Of a stretch of 33,532 bases of DNA, positions 15,958 through 24,888 are shown one piece after another. Location of the stretch: positions 1 through 33,532 of the forward strand of contig JAEZPW010000128.1 of assembly GCA_023441255.1 (NCBI GenBank). Reading direction: 5' to 3'. This DNA comes from Acidobacteriota bacterium (GTDB taxonomy: Bacteria; Acidobacteriota; Terriglobia; Terriglobales; Acidobacteriaceae). The translations under genes were made by a program, and so were the position numbers. The notes beneath the pieces were generated by a model, which had not been told where the DNA came from, made no database searches, and worked only from the letters and a program-made list of their open reading frames with translations. The first letter of the stretch is position 1. Each line of letters begins with the position of its first letter.

Positions 15958-16361
15958 GTTGCGTTGGCTCCTGTTTGCCGGGGCCGAAATTCTACTCACG
16001 CGCATTACGCGACGCAATCCTGAACTTCTCGAAAACGGAACGAAGTCCTAGGCCAAGGAAACGCAAGGTCTAAATACACCGGTGTCTTCCGCTCACCCCA
16101 GGGAGGCGCAGTATCGCCCTTGTCGCTACTAGACAGGGACGGAGCGGCAGACAAAAACACCGCCCTTGGCGGGGGACGTTGGGCAAATTGTCTTACGCCC
16201 GCCGTCCTTTGGCGGCGAGCCAAATGCCTGACGCCGCCGGTACCCGCTCCAGGTCCGCGGTGCGCTCGGCCACCACACGTAGCGTCAACACGCACCAGTC
16301 GCGCGCGTCACCGCTGGCGGTACTTCTGTCCCCCGCAGTTCAAAAAGACGGAGGAACGAAG
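15958..16361. other. 404-base intergenic region upstream of the integrase
   Basis: No convincing gene. It holds the divergent 5' ends of the guanylate-kinase-like gene and the integrase gene, an integrase ribosome site GGAGG (16350-16354), and two hairpins at 16160-16172 and 16200-16217. The integrase frame is open through part of this region but the residues look non-coding. Confidence 0.6.
16160..16217. repeat. Two related short hairpins before the integrase gene
   Basis: CCGCC (16160-16164) and GGCGG (16168-16172) flank the loop CTT. At 16200-16217, CGCCG-T-CC pairs with GG-CGGCG around TTT with one bulged T. Both have the pattern CGCC/CGTCC, a T-rich loop, then GGCGG, also found after the gene at 17832-17850. 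They could be recombinase-related sites or transcript hairpins. Confidence 0.45.
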
Positions 16362-17738
16362 ATGATACGAGCCATGGCCCTGGATATCCACGATTACGAC
16401 ACCAAATACGAGTATGCACAGCGCCAGGTCCGACTGAGCGACCTTAGCCCAAGAAACAAAGATCTTATCTTCCAGTACCGAGACGCGTGCTTGGTCAAAA
16501 ACGTCTGTGGCAGGGTACGCCTGATTCGGATCCTTGGCGTTCTGCTCCTGCTTGGCCGCACCCTCAAAAAGGACTTCGACACAGTCGCTAAGGCCGACAT
16601 CGAGCAGCTCGTAGCCGCACTGGTAGGGCGACAACCACCCTACAGCCCACAGACGCTAGGCACGTACAAAATCATCCTTAAAAGCTTCTTCACGTGGGTG
16701 TTTGCACCAGAGCGCTTCCCGACGCAAACGAACGTTCCGGAGCAAGTTGCGTGGATCACGGGTCATGTGCGCAAGCGTGACAAGCAAAAGCTCGAACGCG
16801 CCGACCTCCTCACACCCCAGGACGTGAAGGCACTCCTTAATGTCTGCCACAATCCGCGCGACGTTGCGCTCATAGCCGTCCTGTGGGAGACGGGCGCCCG
16901 CATCGCCGAGATCGGCAATCTGCAGCTCAAACACCTCACGAAAAACCAGCATGGGTACACGCTGGACCTCAATGGGAAAACGGGCGCGCGCAATCCGCTG
17001 ATCATCAGCAGCGCTCCGTACTTGACTCAGTGGTGTAACAACCACCCCTTCAAAAACAACCCCGAAAGCCCCTTGTGGGTGCACTATCAGTACAAGGAGG
17101 CGCCCCACCAGCTCAAATACGACACAATCAGGCATCTCCTGTGCAGGTACTTTGCTCGAGCCAAGGTTCAAAAACCGTTTCACCCGCACATCTTTCGTCA
17201 CAGCAGGGCAACGTACGTGCTGGCCAATGGGATCATGAACGAAAGCCAGGCAAAGACCTACTTTGGCTGGACGCCCGACAGCGACATGCTCGCCACGTAC
17301 TCCCACCTCACCAGCGGTGACGCAAACGAGGCACTGCTGCGCGAAAACAACCTTACCACCCAGCAGAAACGCCGCGACGAGCTCCTGCCAATGGCGTGCC
17401 GCATCTGCGGCGAGCTTAACCAACCCAACGCGGAGTACTGCAACCGCTGCGGCGCGGTCCTTGACCTTAGAAAAGCCTACGAGCACCAAACAGCGCATCG
17501 TCTCAAGGACGAGGTCTTTATTAACGTGTTCCGCATGCTTGTTGACAAAGGACTCGTGGATGACGCCGCAAAGCAGATCCGCGACGCGGGCCTTGGTGAG
17601 ACGCTCCGCCGCCTTGCTTTGCATGCGCAAGGAGGGATGCTCACACCTGCAACAACTCCAACCGCGCAGCCCGCGGACGCGCCAACAACGTGTCGCGCAG
17701 ACGAGACAGCATCCCTGACCAAAGCTCCATCGCCGTAA
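16362..17738 (+). CDS. Archaeal-type tyrosine recombinase/integrase with zinc ribbon
   Basis: A 458-residue protein. The ATG at 16362 has GGAGG seven bases upstream. Residues 20-130 form a SAM-like N-terminal core-binding domain. The catalytic domain shows R180 (GARIAEIGNL), K206 (NGKTGARNP), H276-x-x-R279 (HIFRHSRATYVL) and the nucleophile Y313 (SDMLATYSHLTSGD), a complete tyrosine recombinase set. A zinc ribbon follows with C346, C349, C360 and C363 (CRICGELNQPNAEYCNRCG), then an 80-residue tail ending in Pro/Thr/Ala-rich text. The combination 'FGWTPDSDM...YSHLTSGD' plus zinc ribbon is typical of integrases of archaea and some bacterial mobile elements. It is probably the recombinase of the element in this block. 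No tRNA or clear att core is visible next to it. Confidence 0.92.
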   Translation: MIRAMALDIHDYDTKYEYAQRQVRLSDLSPRNKDLIFQYRDACLVKNVCGRVRLIRILGVLLLLGRTLKKDFDTVAKADIEQLVAALVGRQPPYSPQTLGTYKIILKSFFTWVFAPERFPTQTNVPEQVAWITGHVRKRDKQKLERADLLTPQDVKALLNVCHNPRDVALIAVLWETGARIAEIGNLQLKHLTKNQHGYTLDLNGKTGARNPLIISSAPYLTQWCNNHPFKNNPESPLWVHYQYKEAPHQLKYDTIRHLLCRYFARAKVQKPFHPHIFRHSRATYVLANGIMNESQAKTYFGWTPDSDMLATYSHLTSGDANEALLRENNLTTQQKRRDELLPMACRICGELNQPNAEYCNRCGAVLDLRKAYEHQTAHRLKDEVFINVFRMLVDKGLVDDAAKQIRDAGLGETLRRLALHAQGGMLTPATTPTAQPADAPTTCRADETASLTKAPSP

Positions 17739-17831
17739 TCCTCGAAAGGACCGGCCGAAAAGATCGATACAGATACATCGAGCGACGAGCAATGGGCCGT
17801 GGAAAAGACGCGAGCGGCCAGCCCGCTTGGA

Positions 17832-17850
17832 AAACGCCCTTCTGGCGTTT
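17832..17850 (+). terminator. Hairpin downstream of the integrase
   Basis: AAACGCC (17832-17838) and GGCGTTT (17844-17850) form a seven-base-pair stem around CTTCT, and the pairing continues outward with GG/CC beyond one bulged A. The descending arm ends in TTT, so it may terminate the integrase transcript 94 bases after the stop. Its core resembles the hairpins ahead of the gene. Confidence 0.45.
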
Positions 17851-18101
17851 CCCACTTTCCCACTGCCCCCGCGGCCAATCCTCAAAGTTTTGGGAGAACA
17901 GAACACAATGCGGGTTTTTAGGGTGTTTTGGGTTTTTCGGCATATTCAGACGTCTCTTTTCCCAGCAAGACCCCAGCGAACTCGAGACGATTTCATTCAC
18001 ATTCGACCTGATTCACGCCCCGTTTCCTTACATCCTCCTCTGTGAAATAAAACAACAGTCTCAAATCCAACACACCTAAAAGACGCAACCCGAACAACCT
18101 C

Positions 18102-18151
18102 CCCCGCCCGGTAGGGCGGGGCGACCTCCATGACCACGCCGCTCGGCGTGG
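18102..18151. repeat. Two adjacent perfect hairpins
   Basis: CCCCGCCC (18102-18109) and GGGCGGGG (18114-18121) flank the loop GGTA. Twelve bases later CCACGCCG (18134-18141) and CGGCGTGG (18144-18151) form a second perfect eight-base palindrome around CT. They lie 62 bases before the PLD-family gene. They may be a terminator pair, a regulatory RNA structure or ends of a small inserted element. Confidence 0.6.
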
Positions 18152-18212
18152 ACACCAACCCCGTCATCCAGACAAACGTCACGATTGACGAACGCCTCCT
18201 CTAAGACGCATC

Positions 18213-19415
18213 ATGCACCGGAACGAGCACGAGCGCATGACCAGCTACACTGGCAAGGACCTGGCAGGGCGTCTCCGCGCCCTATGCGATTCAGCACGGC
18301 AACGGCTCTGGATCGCCTCTCCCTACATCGGCACCTGGGACGGCGTGCGATGCATCATCGGGCGCACCTGGTGGGGCCGCCTCTCGCAAAACGCCGTCCA
18401 CGTACTCACGGACGCAGAGCAGGGCAGCATCAATCCCAAAACAATCGCAATCCTGCAAGCAAAAGGCCCCGTGAAGCACTTGCGGGGCTTGCACGCGAAG
18501 CTCTACATCATCGACGACGAGGTCATTCTCACCTCGGCCAACCTCACCCGTACGGCCTTCAGCAGCCGCTACGAAATTGGTATCCACCTCACCGGCACTC
18601 GCGCAAAGCACGTGATCGCCACATACCAATGCTGGTGGGACAATCTTGCCCAGCCCATCACGAGAGCTCAGCTCGAGAGCGCAAAGAAGAACCGCGCACT
18701 GGCCGGCGAGGACACAAGCAGCGGCCTACCTCAGCTCAATAAACTGCCGCCGGACCCCGGCGACCTCACCTTCGATCAGGCATTCGAAGACTACGAACCC
18801 TTTTGCGCCCAGTACCGAGCGCTTGCAGCCATCTACAAGCAGCTGCCCCGCGCCTGGCCCAACAGCACCCCGCTGTACTTAGAAATTGATTCCTTCCTCA
18901 ACTACCTCTTCCACGAACACCCAAAAACACCCTCGCACCCCTACACCCACAAGCTGCCGCGGCACCTCACCCCGGCGCAACAGGCCAAGGACATCAAAAA
19001 GTACGCCCAAGCTTTCCGACAATGGGCACAGGGCAACAGCAAGGATGCGCAGGAGAGGCTGGACCGTGCCCGGCAGCTTCAGACACTGCTGACCCGCCAG
19101 CGCATACCTCACTTGTCTCGGCATGAGGTCCACGCCGTCCTGGGTGCGTTGCATTGCATGCAAGATGCGCGCGTCAGAAATCGGGTGTTACAGTACAACA
19201 CCATCCGAAACATCACGAAGGCCTGGGCCTACCTTCTCCATGGCACCGCACCGGTGCCTGAGCGAATGAGCTCTTGTGCGGGGACGCTCTTCGGTTTCAA
19301 GCGCTCCGGCGTTCAGGAGCTTCTGGGATGGTTTCGTCCGAACGATTTTCCGATCAGAAACGCCAACACGAATGCAGGAATGCGCTTCCTTGGTTACGAC
19401 GTAAGTGCATCCTGA
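18213..19415 (+). CDS. Phospholipase D-family (HKD) nuclease-like protein
   Basis: A 400-residue protein; the ATG at 18213 has no clear ribosome site, and Met9 (18237) is an alternative start. Residues 30-130 form a PLD domain: RLWIASPYIG, then GLHAKLYIIDDEVILTSANL with H94-x-K96 and the S-A-N after the usual spacing, and E121 downstream. There is one HKD motif, so the enzyme would act as a dimer, as in bacterial PLD nucleases such as the BfiI/Nuc type. The C-terminal 250 residues are helical and unrecognised (LTPAQQAKDIKKYAQAFRQW). It is followed on the same strand by an SF1 helicase after 333 bases. PLD nucleases are common effectors in restriction and phage defence; that role here is inferred from context. 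Confidence 0.82.
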   Translation: MHRNEHERMTSYTGKDLAGRLRALCDSARQRLWIASPYIGTWDGVRCIIGRTWWGRLSQNAVHVLTDAEQGSINPKTIAILQAKGPVKHLRGLHAKLYIIDDEVILTSANLTRTAFSSRYEIGIHLTGTRAKHVIATYQCWWDNLAQPITRAQLESAKKNRALAGEDTSSGLPQLNKLPPDPGDLTFDQAFEDYEPFCAQYRALAAIYKQLPRAWPNSTPLYLEIDSFLNYLFHEHPKTPSHPYTHKLPRHLTPAQQAKDIKKYAQAFRQWAQGNSKDAQERLDRARQLQTLLTRQRIPHLSRHEVHAVLGALHCMQDARVRNRVLQYNTIRNITKAWAYLLHGTAPVPERMSSCAGTLFGFKRSGVQELLGWFRPNDFPIRNANTNAGMRFLGYDVSAS

Positions 19416-19748
19416 GTACAGTTCGCTGGGTGAAAAGATCAGTCGCCCCTGCGGCGTTTCCCAGTACCGATCTGGCGAAACTTCCTACAATCCGACTTGT
19501 GGGCCGCCCGGCTCTGCCCGGTTCAACACGCACCTGTTTGACTGCTGATGAACAGCATTTCACCTCTCGAATTGAAAAATGCTTCTCCACTTCCCCAGCG
19601 CGATCTCTTATTGCGCGCCTATCGCGCGCCCAGCACATATGTGTCCATAACCGGTACGTTGCTGTAACCGCGAGAGAATGTTAGCCTTCTTACCGCAACT
19701 ACACTGATTCATAACTCACGCTGTTGAAAACCTCTGGGGAGACTGGGG
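19416..19748. other. 333-base intergenic region before the helicase
   Basis: I see no gene or strong hairpin. Its last bases hold GGGGAG (19736-19741), the ribosome site seven bases ahead of the helicase ATG. Short open frames in it overlap the end of the PLD gene out of frame and are not convincing. Confidence 0.5.
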
Positions 19749-22415
19749 ATGCAAGAGGCAGCCGCGCAGGAAAACGTACTCGCAGCAATTGCCGAAGAAA
19801 TTCTGGACGCGTTCAGTTCCATCTCCGAAGGCGCGCGCCTTGCGCTAAGTCAGCCTCAAGGCCGTATTGATGAGTTGCTGCCGGTTGAAGGCCAGAAGTT
19901 CCTTTTTAAGGTTCACAGCGATGTACGCAGCAGTTTGGAGAGGTTGATCCGTGAGCCTGCGATTGCTCGTGTGGCCGTTCGTTGGGAAGAAAACGGCAAC
20001 CAAGAGATCATATACGTTTCACGAGGTTCCGGCGGCGGTTCTCCGACACCAAATGCTCGGTTAGTCTCGTACCTCGCGCCACTTGGCAGGCTTGCAGAGA
20101 TCTCGGCAGGAGACACCGAAGAAATCGTGCTTCCGAACGCTCGTCGGTCGGCTTTGATACACGAGCGGTTCCTTCTCCACCCCAGGGTGGACGAGAACGG
20201 GTGGGACTCCAAGGAAACGGAAGCGGAATTCCCCGGCTGGCGGGTAGTAATTGAGTCCTTGAGAAAGTTGATTGCGCGCGCAGCGCGCGCACATGAGATC
20301 GCTCCCGGGGTCGACTTCATGGCTCAACTGATAGCAGAGCAGGAAGCTCGAAGTCTCTTTGCGCAAGAGCGCCGCCGCCGGACCGTTGATCGGATGGAGC
20401 TTAGGGATCAGCCGGTTCTGGATCAATTTCAAGGAAACGTGTTCCGTGCGCCATTGGAGAAGAGGACTCTTTTGCTTGGACCGCCAGGTTCAGGAAAAAC
20501 GACAACCCTGATCCGTCGCATTGCGCAAAAGACTAGAGCAGAAGGCCTTACCGAGGATGAACACGCTCGACTACAGCGATATGGTCTCGAAGCGGAGATG
20601 AGGGATTCCTGGGTGATGTTCTCCCCAACAGAATTGCTGAAGCTATATGTCAAGGAGGCGTTCAACCGTGAAGGCGTGTCTGCTCCGAATTGGAATCTGC
20701 GAACTTGGGATTCGGAGCGGACTGCGTTGGGTAGGGATGTATTTCGCTTCCTGAGGGGCGCGAGCAGCGGACGTTACACCGTCGCTCCCACAGACGAAAT
20801 TTTGTCGGACCCAAGCAGCAAAGGAATTCGGACAATCTACGACGATTTCTCTCCTGAAGTGGACTCAACGATCGGCGGTAACTGTAAAGCTGCACTCGAA
20901 TCTCTATCGATTTCTAACGACGCCGAAATCCGGCAAATGGTATCTAAGCTTCCGGAAAGAACAAGAACCGCTCCGGAAACTGTTGAGTCAATGCATGCAT
21001 TCGCAAACTCTGAGGCTTTGCGTATTAGGCTCTCGGGCCTGAATAGTCAAATCGAGCAGAAGAGCAACCTTATAGCCAACGACCTATTGATTCCACGAGC
21101 GGAAGACCGCATCCGTGACCTGGCCGACTTCCTGAAGGATCTTGACCGCTTTGCGGATGAAGATGCATTAGATGAAGATGAGGACGACGAGGCGGAGGAC
21201 CCCAGCGCGAGAGATATCAGAGCTGAGCAGCAGGACCAATTGAGAGACAGGGCAATGGCAGCTCGTTCTTTGTTGCGATTTGTTCAAAGGCTTGGCCGCA
21301 GTACCGTCGAGGGGCGACGCCTACAATCGCCAAGAGATGCTGTCTTTCAGAATTGGGTCGGAACGCGGCAGATTCCGCGGCCTCAGCTTGAAGAACTTGG
21401 CAGGCTCATCCAACTACGCCGACACGTACGAACGCTGGAAGGCTCAGCGCGCGCATTAGTGTTTGGCGCTCCACGCGTTTACGCCCGATACCGCCGCAGC
21501 TGTCTTGATCAAGGTAAATGGTTCCGACCTGGAATTGAGCTCAGGGCAAGATCGTTAGCGCCAGCGGAAGTGGATGTTCTACTGCTTGTCATGCTCCGAA
21601 ATGCCCGGAGGGCGATGTCAACGCTGCCTGATGCACGTTGGCTGCAGCCGGTGCGCGACCGGTATCTTGTACAAGTCATGGTGGACGAAGCGACGGATTT
21701 TTCGTGCGTCCAGCTAGCGGCCACAATCGAACTTTCGCACCCAAAAGTAAGATCGTGGTTGGCGTGTGGCGATTTCAGACAACGCATCACACGGCAAGGT
21801 ATCTCGGATGCGTCAGACGTGTCTTGGATAGATCGGGTAACTGGCGTTTCGGTCGATACTAGCGAGATCGAGACCGACTATCGACAGACCCCTATATTGC
21901 ACGCATTCGCCGAAGCACTAGCCACAGGCTCAGTGGCTACCAACGTCCCGGGCACCGAAGATCCAAGGCCAATTCTTGCCGAAGGTATACGCGGCGCGAT
22001 GTTAGCTGAGTGGCTTGCCCAACGTGTTCTGGAAGTGGAACGCTCGGTTGGCCGGCTGCCGTCTATTGCGATTTTTGTCGACGGCGAGGAAAAGATTGAT
22101 CCGCTCGTCGAGGCCGTCCGGCCATTGTTGGCAGAACATAACACGCGAATTGTTGCGTGTCATGAGGGACGGGTTGTTGGTGATGAACAGGAAGTACGTG
22201 TGTTTGACATCGAGTACATCAAGGGCTTGGAATTCGAAGCCGTCTTCATAATTGGCCTCGACGGACTTGCGACACGCGTTCCGGACCTCTTTGACCGATA
22301 CCTGTATGTCGGCGTTACACGAGCGGCAACGTTCCTCGGCGTGACGTGCAACCAGCAACTGCCGCGCACGATGGAATTCGTGAGATCGATGTTTACTTTG
22401 TCTGCCTGGGTATAA
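19749..22415 (+). CDS. UvrD/Rep-like superfamily 1 helicase
   Basis: An 888-residue protein with a good ribosome site. The N-terminal 230 residues are not recognised. Walker A is GPPGSGKT (244-251, LLLGPPGSGKTTTLIRRI). Walker B is VMVDEATDF (D646, E647), a divergent form of the DEaQD box. Motif IV-like IETDYRQTPILHAFAEAL, motif V GLEFEAVFIIGLD (about 826) and motif VI YVGVTRA (853-859) follow. A very acidic insert (DEDALDEDEDDEAED, about 473-487) sits between motifs I and II. The gene ends soon after motif VI, so there is no fused nuclease. The unusual N-terminus and accessory context suggest a defence or element helicase rather than housekeeping UvrD; the partner could be the PLD protein upstream (inference). 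Confidence 0.85.
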   Translation: MQEAAAQENVLAAIAEEILDAFSSISEGARLALSQPQGRIDELLPVEGQKFLFKVHSDVRSSLERLIREPAIARVAVRWEENGNQEIIYVSRGSGGGSPTPNARLVSYLAPLGRLAEISAGDTEEIVLPNARRSALIHERFLLHPRVDENGWDSKETEAEFPGWRVVIESLRKLIARAARAHEIAPGVDFMAQLIAEQEARSLFAQERRRRTVDRMELRDQPVLDQFQGNVFRAPLEKRTLLLGPPGSGKTTTLIRRIAQKTRAEGLTEDEHARLQRYGLEAEMRDSWVMFSPTELLKLYVKEAFNREGVSAPNWNLRTWDSERTALGRDVFRFLRGASSGRYTVAPTDEILSDPSSKGIRTIYDDFSPEVDSTIGGNCKAALESLSISNDAEIRQMVSKLPERTRTAPETVESMHAFANSEALRIRLSGLNSQIEQKSNLIANDLLIPRAEDRIRDLADFLKDLDRFADEDALDEDEDDEAEDPSARDIRAEQQDQLRDRAMAARSLLRFVQRLGRSTVEGRRLQSPRDAVFQNWVGTRQIPRPQLEELGRLIQLRRHVRTLEGSARALVFGAPRVYARYRRSCLDQGKWFRPGIELRARSLAPAEVDVLLLVMLRNARRAMSTLPDARWLQPVRDRYLVQVMVDEATDFSCVQLAATIELSHPKVRSWLACGDFRQRITRQGISDASDVSWIDRVTGVSVDTSEIETDYRQTPILHAFAEALATGSVATNVPGTEDPRPILAEGIRGAMLAEWLAQRVLEVERSVGRLPSIAIFVDGEEKIDPLVEAVRPLLAEHNTRIVACHEGRVVGDEQEVRVFDIEYIKGLEFEAVFIIGLDGLATRVPDLFDRYLYVGVTRAATFLGVTCNQQLPRTMEFVRSMFTLSAWV

Positions 22416-22609
22416 ATGGATGTAGTAATCGGCTACTCGGAAGTAATCAGGCGAAGCCGTTTGACTTGACCCAGGTTTACGTCACAGTTTGGCTGCTGGA
22501 ATCGTCCGTAAAGAGACTCGGATTGCTTCAGGCACAACGGTCATTCCCAGATGACTTCGATGGCCATTGTCCCGGTTGATCTCAGTGATGAAGGAAATGA
22601 GAAGCGGCC

Positions 22610-22951
22610 CTACTTTTTCTCGCGTTCTCCCTTGGGACAATGCATCCGAATGGGATGCCACTTTGCGACGTCTACTGGAGTGCCCTGCATACACGTCGTG
22701 GGACCCTCGTGTTTAGTCCCCTCAAATGAAATCGCCGTGTCTACCCGTGGCTTGTTGTTACCCTTGAAGAAAAGATTGTATAGCTGGTTGTCTTTGGTGG
22801 ACCTCAGCATAAGGCACCCCGCCTCCACGCCTGAGCTAACACACCCGGACGCATTTACGGTCTGAACCCCACCGCTGCTGCCTTCCTTTTGTGCTTGGCA
22901 TATGGAACCGACGAGTAGGATCAAGCCCGCTATCGCAAGTGAACGCACCAT
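22610..22951 (-). CDS. Small secreted protein, unknown function
   Basis: A 113-residue protein with AGGAG seven bases upstream of its ATG. It starts with a signal peptide (MVRSLAIAGLILLVGSICQA, probable cleavage after residue 20). The mature part contains four cysteines and the segment GVEAGCLMLRSTKDNQLYNLF, then KPRVDTAISFEG and GPTTCMQGTPVDVAKW, which reads as a compact beta-rich domain. I associate similar small exported proteins with Acidobacteriota and relatives, without certainty. It is convergent with the helicase gene and faces away from the radical SAM gene; no operon partner. Confidence 0.75.
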   Translation of the reverse strand: MVRSLAIAGLILLVGSICQAQKEGSSGGVQTVNASGCVSSGVEAGCLMLRSTKDNQLYNLFFKGNNKPRVDTAISFEGTKHEGPTTCMQGTPVDVAKWHPIRMHCPKGEREKK

Positions 22952-23422
22952 TCAACTTCTCCTCTTCCTAAGGGCTCACATCGCTGCCCATCGTGGCTTC
23001 TCTCAATCGGCAAACAGCCGACAGACAAGCGATTGCTGTGTATTCTTTGTTGCAGAACATCAACAGCTGTTGCCTTGTTCTTGATTTTTTTCCCAGACAC
23101 GGTTTGGCATTAAGTGCCCAGGTAAGTTCCCGGCGCCCAGCTGTCCTCAACGTGCCAGGGAGCAGGCACCTGTACGATAGCCCTGGCGAGACTGAGCGAA
23201 GGGCGTTCCCATTTCAGCACTTCGCTTCTAAGTACCTGCGATTTAATTAGTTAGCCAGTGTTTCGCATTGCAACAAGTGCGCGATAAGGGCGCTTTTCAT
23301 AGCTTGGCATTTGACATCAACATACGAGTGAGCAACACTCAGCACCCTACAACCGAGGGCGCCTTCCTGTCCTCTTTTATGGGAGTTCTCGCACGCAGTT
23401 CCTAGTCGAAAAGGGTACGTCG
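22952..23422. other. 471-base region upstream of the RiPP genes
   Basis: No supported gene. It should hold the divergent promoters of the secreted protein and the radical SAM gene. TTGACA at 23311-23316 is a perfect -35 match, but the -10 at the proper distance (AACACT, 23334-23339) is poor. GAAAAGGG at 23408-23415 is the ribosome site seven bases before the radical SAM ATG. Confidence 0.45.
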
Positions 23423-24865
23423 ATGTCGACTATCGAGAGGCTCTTTCACTTTGATGAAAGTATCCGCTTGCCACAGGACACTGTTATTTCTTATCCGGAT
23501 TTGCCCACAGCAGGGACATTAGAGAAGACCACTGTTTCGGCTCCCGAGGTCTGTGTCTCTCCCGCGAACGTGCATGCGTTTCATACGGAGGAGATTACAG
23601 ACCGCAACTTTATTGCAAGTTCTCTCTCGAAAGCTTCCTACATCGTTTTGCCGGCCTTCTTTGATTGTGCATTTCGCGAACTCCTCGCGGGCAGCCCGAT
23701 CAGAAGGGTCTATGACCTTCTGGCACAAGGAGGAAAAGACGCGGAGTCAATCATCAGGAACATCCTAACCCAACTCTGTATGCGTAACTTCTTCGAGGAC
23801 GCCTCCGCGTCCGAATTCGTGCCCGACGGAAGCGTACTACATTTTTACGTGACCAATCGCTGTAATCTCAATTGTAAACATTGCTATATGTCTTCTGGCT
23901 CTCCATTGAGCAATGAGCTGTCTACGGAAGAGAAACTTTCAGTGCTAAGGATCTTTTCTGAGATACACCCAGCCGGAAAAGTTACGTTCAGTGGTGGTGA
24001 GGCCCTCACCTGTAACGATAGTCGAGTATTGCTCGAGACCAGCCATGAGCTGGGCCTGCGCACGGAGCTGTACACAAATGGCACGCTCATTTCTGAAGAT
24101 TCTGTAAAGTGGCTTATGGGCCTTGTTGATGTTCTCCAGATTTCGCTCGATGGCGCAACCGCGAGCGTGAATGACGCTATCCGTGGGCGTGGCACATTCG
24201 ATCGGATCGTCAAGGCTATTCGCTTAGTTGCTCCGCGGCTACACACTAGCAAGACAGTACTTCGAATCGCGATGACCATCACACCTGTCAGTGCCACCGA
24301 CATCGAGGACAATCTTGGCGCATTAATAGACGACCTACATCTGACGACCAACTACAAAATAAGTATCGGTAGTATCAACCGACTGGGTCGCGCAGGCATG
24401 TCTGCTGACGTGTCTTCGAGTCGAGAGCATATGCTGGCTCTGCAGGCTCGTGTCATACATACCCTTGCACGTCAAGGGCTTTATTCCCTACCAACATTCA
24501 GCAATAATCTATACCAACGCAACTGCGGACTGGGTGGGGCAGTGACGGTGGCGGCGGATGGGTCTATTTATCCCTGCACAATAACTGAGCAGCCTAGGCT
24601 AGGGAATGTCAGACAGCGCGATGCGCGATCGCTTATGAAGTCTGTAAAAGACTTTCTTTTGACCTCCAACGTCGATAATGTCAAGGGCTGCAGTACTTGC
24701 GATATCCGATATCTGTGTGGGGGGACCTGCCGAATTAATAATTTTAAAATGTTCGGCACCTACAATACGTCGACGTGTACGTCCCAGTATAAGCAAGCAC
24801 AATTACGTAACATGGTTAGAAGATACGAGAGCTTTCGAATATCCGCGCGAGTACAAGCAAGCTAA
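23423..24865 (+). CDS. Radical SAM/SPASM peptide maturase
   Basis: A 480-residue protein. The radical SAM cluster motif is CxxxCxxC (C147, C151, C154; RCNLNCKHCYM), followed by FSGGEAL (189-195), the SAM-binding GGE box. The SPASM domain is complete: C368, then G380-x4-C385, then C423-x2-C426-x5-C432-x3-C436, and C452, enough for two auxiliary 4Fe-4S clusters. The N-terminal 130 residues include a stretch (YIVLPAFFDCAFRELLAG, then IRRVYDLL and ILTQLCMRNFFED) that follows the PqqD-like RRE pattern and may bind the leader peptide (inference). The gene is 23 bases upstream of a 56-codon ORF with a Cys-rich end. SPASM enzymes in such contexts install thioether, C-C or other links in RiPP precursors. 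Confidence 0.93.
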   Translation: MSTIERLFHFDESIRLPQDTVISYPDLPTAGTLEKTTVSAPEVCVSPANVHAFHTEEITDRNFIASSLSKASYIVLPAFFDCAFRELLAGSPIRRVYDLLAQGGKDAESIIRNILTQLCMRNFFEDASASEFVPDGSVLHFYVTNRCNLNCKHCYMSSGSPLSNELSTEEKLSVLRIFSEIHPAGKVTFSGGEALTCNDSRVLLETSHELGLRTELYTNGTLISEDSVKWLMGLVDVLQISLDGATASVNDAIRGRGTFDRIVKAIRLVAPRLHTSKTVLRIAMTITPVSATDIEDNLGALIDDLHLTTNYKISIGSINRLGRAGMSADVSSSREHMLALQARVIHTLARQGLYSLPTFSNNLYQRNCGLGGAVTVAADGSIYPCTITEQPRLGNVRQRDARSLMKSVKDFLLTSNVDNVKGCSTCDIRYLCGGTCRINNFKMFGTYNTSTCTSQYKQAQLRNMVRRYESFRISARVQAS

Positions 24866-24888
24866 GACTCACAGAAAGGAGAGTCATT

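Larger units (their letters stand above)
17739..18212. other. 474-base intergenic region after the integrase
   Basis: I find no supported gene. The stretch contains a hairpin at 17832-17850, an AT-richer segment around 17890-18060 that contrasts with the GC-rich flanks, and two perfect hairpins at 18102-18151. The AT-rich part could be an old junction or a replication/recombination site, but no direct repeats of an attachment core were found by eye. Confidence 0.55.

Noticed and set aside
16656..17906. Long open frame of 416 codons opposite the integrase
   Set aside because: It mirrors the integrase codons, is rich in Cys/Arg/Gly/Val without motifs, and the plus-strand frame has a complete recombinase active site.
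18130..18204. 24-codon ORF just ahead of the PLD gene
   Set aside because: Its first codons are made by the perfect hairpin at 18134-18151 and no ribosome site is seen.
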